A stretch of 64,000 nt of DNA, taken from NCBI RefSeq assembly GCF_031458255.1, contig NZ_JAVDYC010000001.1, positions 6,891,001 to 6,955,000 on the forward strand, in the 5' to 3' direction. Below are positions 61,201-64,000 of this stretch, in pieces; the stretch's first letter is position 1, and the number at the start of each line of letters is the position of its first letter. The position numbers and the translations under genes were made by a program. The DNA comes from Catenuloplanes niger (GTDB taxonomy: Bacteria; Actinomycetota; Actinomycetes; Mycobacteriales; Micromonosporaceae). Under the pieces are notes generated by a model. It worked only from the letters and a program-made list of their open reading frames with translations. It did no database searches and was not told where the DNA came from.

Positions 61201-64000
61201 GTGTCCCGCATCTCGTTCCACCGCCCGGCGCGGTTCCTGCCACCGCCGATCCCCCAGGACAAGGTGGTCCTGCCGTCGCCGCCGGAGCAGAAGCAGAGCA
61301 ACGCGGGCTTCATCAGCCTGCTGCTGCCACTGCTGTCCAGCCTCGGTATCGCGGCGTACATGGTGTCGTACGGCCGGCCGATGCTGATCGCCCTGGCGAT
61401 CATCTTCGCGGTCGTGTCGTTCAGCGCCACCATCGCGTTCCGGGTGCAGAACAAGCACCTGGAGCGGCGGACCGTGATGCGGCAGCGGGCGCGGTACCGC
61501 GCGCTGCTGATGGACGTGCGCACCAACGCCCGCCAGGTCGCCTCGACCCAGCGGATGCTGGGTGCCTGGGCGCACCCGGAGCCGGACCGGCTGCTGGCCA
61601 TCGCGCACAGCGGCCGCCGGGTCTGGGAGCGCCGGCAGGGCGACCCGGACTTCCTGCGGGTCCGGATCGGCATCGGTGACGCGGAGCTGTCCACGCCGAT
61701 CCAGATCGGCACCCGGCTGGACCCGCTCGCCGACTACGACTGGGAGTCGATGCGCGCGGCCCGCCGCCTGGTCGACTCGATGAGCAAGGTGGCGGCGCAG
61801 CCGATCGCGATCGATCTCGGCGCCGCCGGCGTGGTCAGCATCCTCGGCGCGCCGGACGCCACGGCCGCGATGACCCGTTCCATGCTCGCCCAGCTCGCCG
61901 TGATGCACGCGCCGGACGACGTGCTGGTCGCGGTCGAGGCACCGGACATCGACGAGTGGGAGTGGGCGAAGTGGCTGCCGCACACGTTCGAGCCCGGATC
62001 CCGGCGGCGGCCGCGCGCGGTGCCGCTGATCACCGGTGAGAGCGGCGGTCTCGGCGACTTCCTGGAGCGGGAACTGCGGCGGCGCAGCGAATCGGCCAGC
62101 GCCCGGCGGCTGCAGGCCCAGTTCGACCGTGGCGCGGCACCGCACCAGCAGCGGCTGGTGGTGGTGTTCACCGGCTTCGACCCGGTGTCCGAGTGGGGAC
62201 GCTCGGCGCTGCTGCGCGCGCTGCTCGAGGCGGCCGGGCCGGCCATGGGCATCACGCTGATCTTCCTGGGCCGGCGGGAGACGGACGAGCCGGGCCGGGT
62301 GGACCTGCGGGTCACCGTCTCGCCGTCCGGCGGACTGTCGCTGACCGGCCGCACCGGCACCGGCGCGGCCACCTCCGAACTGTCCCAGGCCGACCAGGTC
62401 AGCCTGCCGATGGCGGAGCTGATCGCCCGGAAACTGACGCCGCTGACGCTCACCGACGAGCACGAGCAGGTGCTCGCGCGTACCGTGTCGCTGATCGAGG
62501 CCCTGGTGGCCGGCCGCAGCCTGGACGCGGCGCTGAGCGGCCTGTGGGACCCGAACATGGGACCGGAGCGGCTGCTCAAGGTGCCGATCGGCACGGACGG
62601 TGACGGCCAGAGCGTGGTGCTGGACATCAAGGAGTCCGCGCAGGGCGGTTCCGGGCCGCACGGCCTGATCGTCGGCGCGACCGGTTCCGGCAAGAGTGAG
62701 CTGCTGCGTACCCTGGTCGCCGGTCTGCTGGTCACCCACTCGCCGGATCTGCTGAGCATGGTGGTGGTCGACTTCAAGGGTGGTGCGACGTTCGCGCCGG
62801 TGGCCGGCATGCCGCACGTGGCCGGCATGATCACCAACCTGGCGGACGACGCGGCGCTGGTCGAGCGGGTCCGGGTCGCGCTCGCCGGTGAGCAGCAGCG
62901 GCGCCAGCAACTGCTGCGCGCGGCCGGCAACGTCGACTCGATCAAGGAGTACCAGCGCAAGCGGCAGGCCGGCGAGACCGGGCTCGACGGTGCACCGCTG
63001 GAGCCGATGCCGTACCTGCTGGTGATCATCGACGAGTTCGCCGAGCTGCTGTCCGCGCACCCGGAGTTCACCGAGCTGTTCGTCCAGATCGGACGCGTCG
63101 GCCGAAGCCTCGGCATGCACCTGCTCTTCTCCACCCAGCGGCTGGAGGAGGGCCGGCTGCGCGGTCTGGACTCGCACCTGTCGTACCGGATCTGCCTGCG
63201 CACGTTCAGCGCGCAGGAGAGCCGCACCGTGATCGGCACGACCGACGCGTACCGGCTGCCGCCGATCCCCGGTTCCGCCTACCTGAAGGTCGACGAGACC
63301 ATCTACCGGCGGTTCCGGGTCGCGCACGTCTCCGCGCCGTGGATCTCGCCGGAGGAGCGCGAGGCCGAGTCGATCTCGACCTCGATCCTGCCGTACGAGA
63401 TGCGCGCGCTCACCGCCGCCGACCTCTACGAGGAGGAAGAGGAGGACTCGGCGCCGGTGCTGACCGGCGACGGCCCGACCGAGCTGAGCGTCATCGTCGA
63501 CCGGCTGTCCAGCCGCGGCACGCCGGTCCGCCAGGTGTGGCTGCCGCCGCTGCCGCGCGCGATCCCGCTGGACACGCTGCTCGGCCCGGTCGCGGTGCAG
63601 TCCGGCCGTGGCCTGTCCGCCACCATGTGGCCGATCTCCGGTCAGCTGCGCATCCCGCTCGGCGTCGTCGACCTGCCCGGCCAGCAGGCCCAGGAGCCGC
63701 TGCTGCTGGACTTCGGCGGCCCGCACGGCAACCTCGCGATCGTCGGCGCGCCCCGGTCCGGGCGCAGCACCATGCTGCGGACCCTGATGCTGGCCACGAT
63801 CCTCACGCACACGCCGGCCGAGGCGCAGTTCTACTGCATCGACTACGGCGGTGAGACGCTGCACCCGTTCGCGACCGCGCCGCACGTCGGCGACGTGGCG
63901 GGCCGGATGGACAAGGAGATGGTCGGCCGCATGCTGGCCGACACCCGCGCGCTGATCACCGGCCGGGAGAAGGTCTTCCGCGAGCTGGGCATCGACTCGG
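61201..64000 (+). CDS. eccC: type VII secretion FtsK/SpoIIIE ATPase EccC, 5' part
   Basis: The first 933 residues of an EccC protein; the gene continues past the window. It starts at GTG 61201, after ggagacgcgc. Two transmembrane helices (about residues 37-80: SLLLPLLSSLGIAAYMV and IALAIIFAVVSFSATIAF) anchor it in the membrane. A linker domain follows, then the first FtsK/SpoIIIE ATPase with Walker A GATGSGKSE (about 491), VVVDFKGGATF and Walker B YLLVIIDEFAELL. A second ATPase begins with GAPRSGRST (about 849). EccC is the motor that recognises WXG/YxxxD-E substrates and drives export, so it links the WXG protein and the repeat protein to one ESX-like system. Confidence 0.96.
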   Translation, partial: MSRISFHRPARFLPPPIPQDKVVLPSPPEQKQSNAGFISLLLPLLSSLGIAAYMVSYGRPMLIALAIIFAVVSFSATIAFRVQNKHLERRTVMRQRARYRALLMDVRTNARQVASTQRMLGAWAHPEPDRLLAIAHSGRRVWERRQGDPDFLRVRIGIGDAELSTPIQIGTRLDPLADYDWESMRAARRLVDSMSKVAAQPIAIDLGAAGVVSILGAPDATAAMTRSMLAQLAVMHAPDDVLVAVEAPDIDEWEWAKWLPHTFEPGSRRRPRAVPLITGESGGLGDFLERELRRRSESASARRLQAQFDRGAAPHQQRLVVVFTGFDPVSEWGRSALLRALLEAAGPAMGITLIFLGRRETDEPGRVDLRVTVSPSGGLSLTGRTGTGAATSELSQADQVSLPMAELIARKLTPLTLTDEHEQVLARTVSLIEALVAGRSLDAALSGLWDPNMGPERLLKVPIGTDGDGQSVVLDIKESAQGGSGPHGLIVGATGSGKSELLRTLVAGLLVTHSPDLLSMVVVDFKGGATFAPVAGMPHVAGMITNLADDAALVERVRVALAGEQQRRQQLLRAAGNVDSIKEYQRKRQAGETGLDGAPLEPMPYLLVIIDEFAELLSAHPEFTELFVQIGRVGRSLGMHLLFSTQRLEEGRLRGLDSHLSYRICLRTFSAQESRTVIGTTDAYRLPPIPGSAYLKVDETIYRRFRVAHVSAPWISPEEREAESISTSILPYEMRALTAADLYEEEEEDSAPVLTGDGPTELSVIVDRLSSRGTPVRQVWLPPLPRAIPLDTLLGPVAVQSGRGLSATMWPISGQLRIPLGVVDLPGQQAQEPLLLDFGGPHGNLAIVGAPRSGRSTMLRTLMLATILTHTPAEAQFYCIDYGGETLHPFATAPHVGDVAGRMDKEMVGRMLADTRALITGREKVFRELGIDS

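Noticed and set aside
1-64000. tRNA, rRNA or known riboswitches
   Set aside because: I saw no cloverleaf with a TTCGA-type T loop, no rRNA-like conserved blocks and no recognisable riboswitch core by eye. A tRNAscan-SE and Infernal run would settle it.

Overview
The window is very GC-rich actinomycete DNA. Codon third positions are strongly G/C, GTG starts are common, and genes lie in tight operons with 4-bp ATGA or GTGA overlaps. The content (inositol catabolism, GntR, IclR and TetR regulators, a deazaflavin-type nitroreductase domain, a GH6 cellulase, a type VII secretion ATPase, very long repeat proteins) points to a filamentous actinobacterium, most likely Micromonosporaceae. That placement is an inference.

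Bases 1-3.9 kb hold small accessory genes: the end of an alpha/beta hydrolase, a membrane protein with a GGGGD-repeat tail, a two-domain VOC protein, two small unknown genes, a probable frameshifted pseudogene and a 59-residue membrane protein that seems to start at ATA. From 3.9 to 15.3 kb lies a myo-inositol catabolism and uptake operon. A divergent GntR/UTRA regulator faces iolC, an aldolase-like gene, iolB, iolD, a sugar ABC transporter (binding protein, permease, single-domain ATPase), an IolE-type isomerase and two Gfo/Idh/MocA dehydrogenases, closed by a perfect hairpin. No iolA is present.

Bases 15.5-28.4 kb hold mixed metabolic genes: GNAT, GPP34, an IclR regulator, a frameshifted IS110 element, a secreted GH6 cellulase, SDR, SRPBCC, L-asparaginase, a formylglycine-enzyme-like protein, a two-gene unit (Old Yellow Enzyme/deazaflavin nitroreductase fusion plus TetR) with a 15-bp-arm operator, and a secreted X-Pro-type peptidase.

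Bases 28.5-64 kb are the most unusual part. A 4,952-residue protein combines a TcdA/B-like glycosyltransferase DXD signature, a long coiled coil and a papain-fold Tox-PL-like triad. It is followed by a coupled 715-residue protein of unknown function. Next come a divergent WXG-type secreted protein, a 3,396-residue protein built from about 54 tandem 59-62-residue YD-like repeats and ending in a WXG-like hairpin with a YxxxE signal, a NarL-type regulator, an anchored extracytoplasmic protein, a beta-helix/AAA+ fusion and EccC, which runs off the window. I read this as a type VII (ESX-like) secretion locus carrying giant effector or surface proteins. That role is inferred from motifs and gene order.
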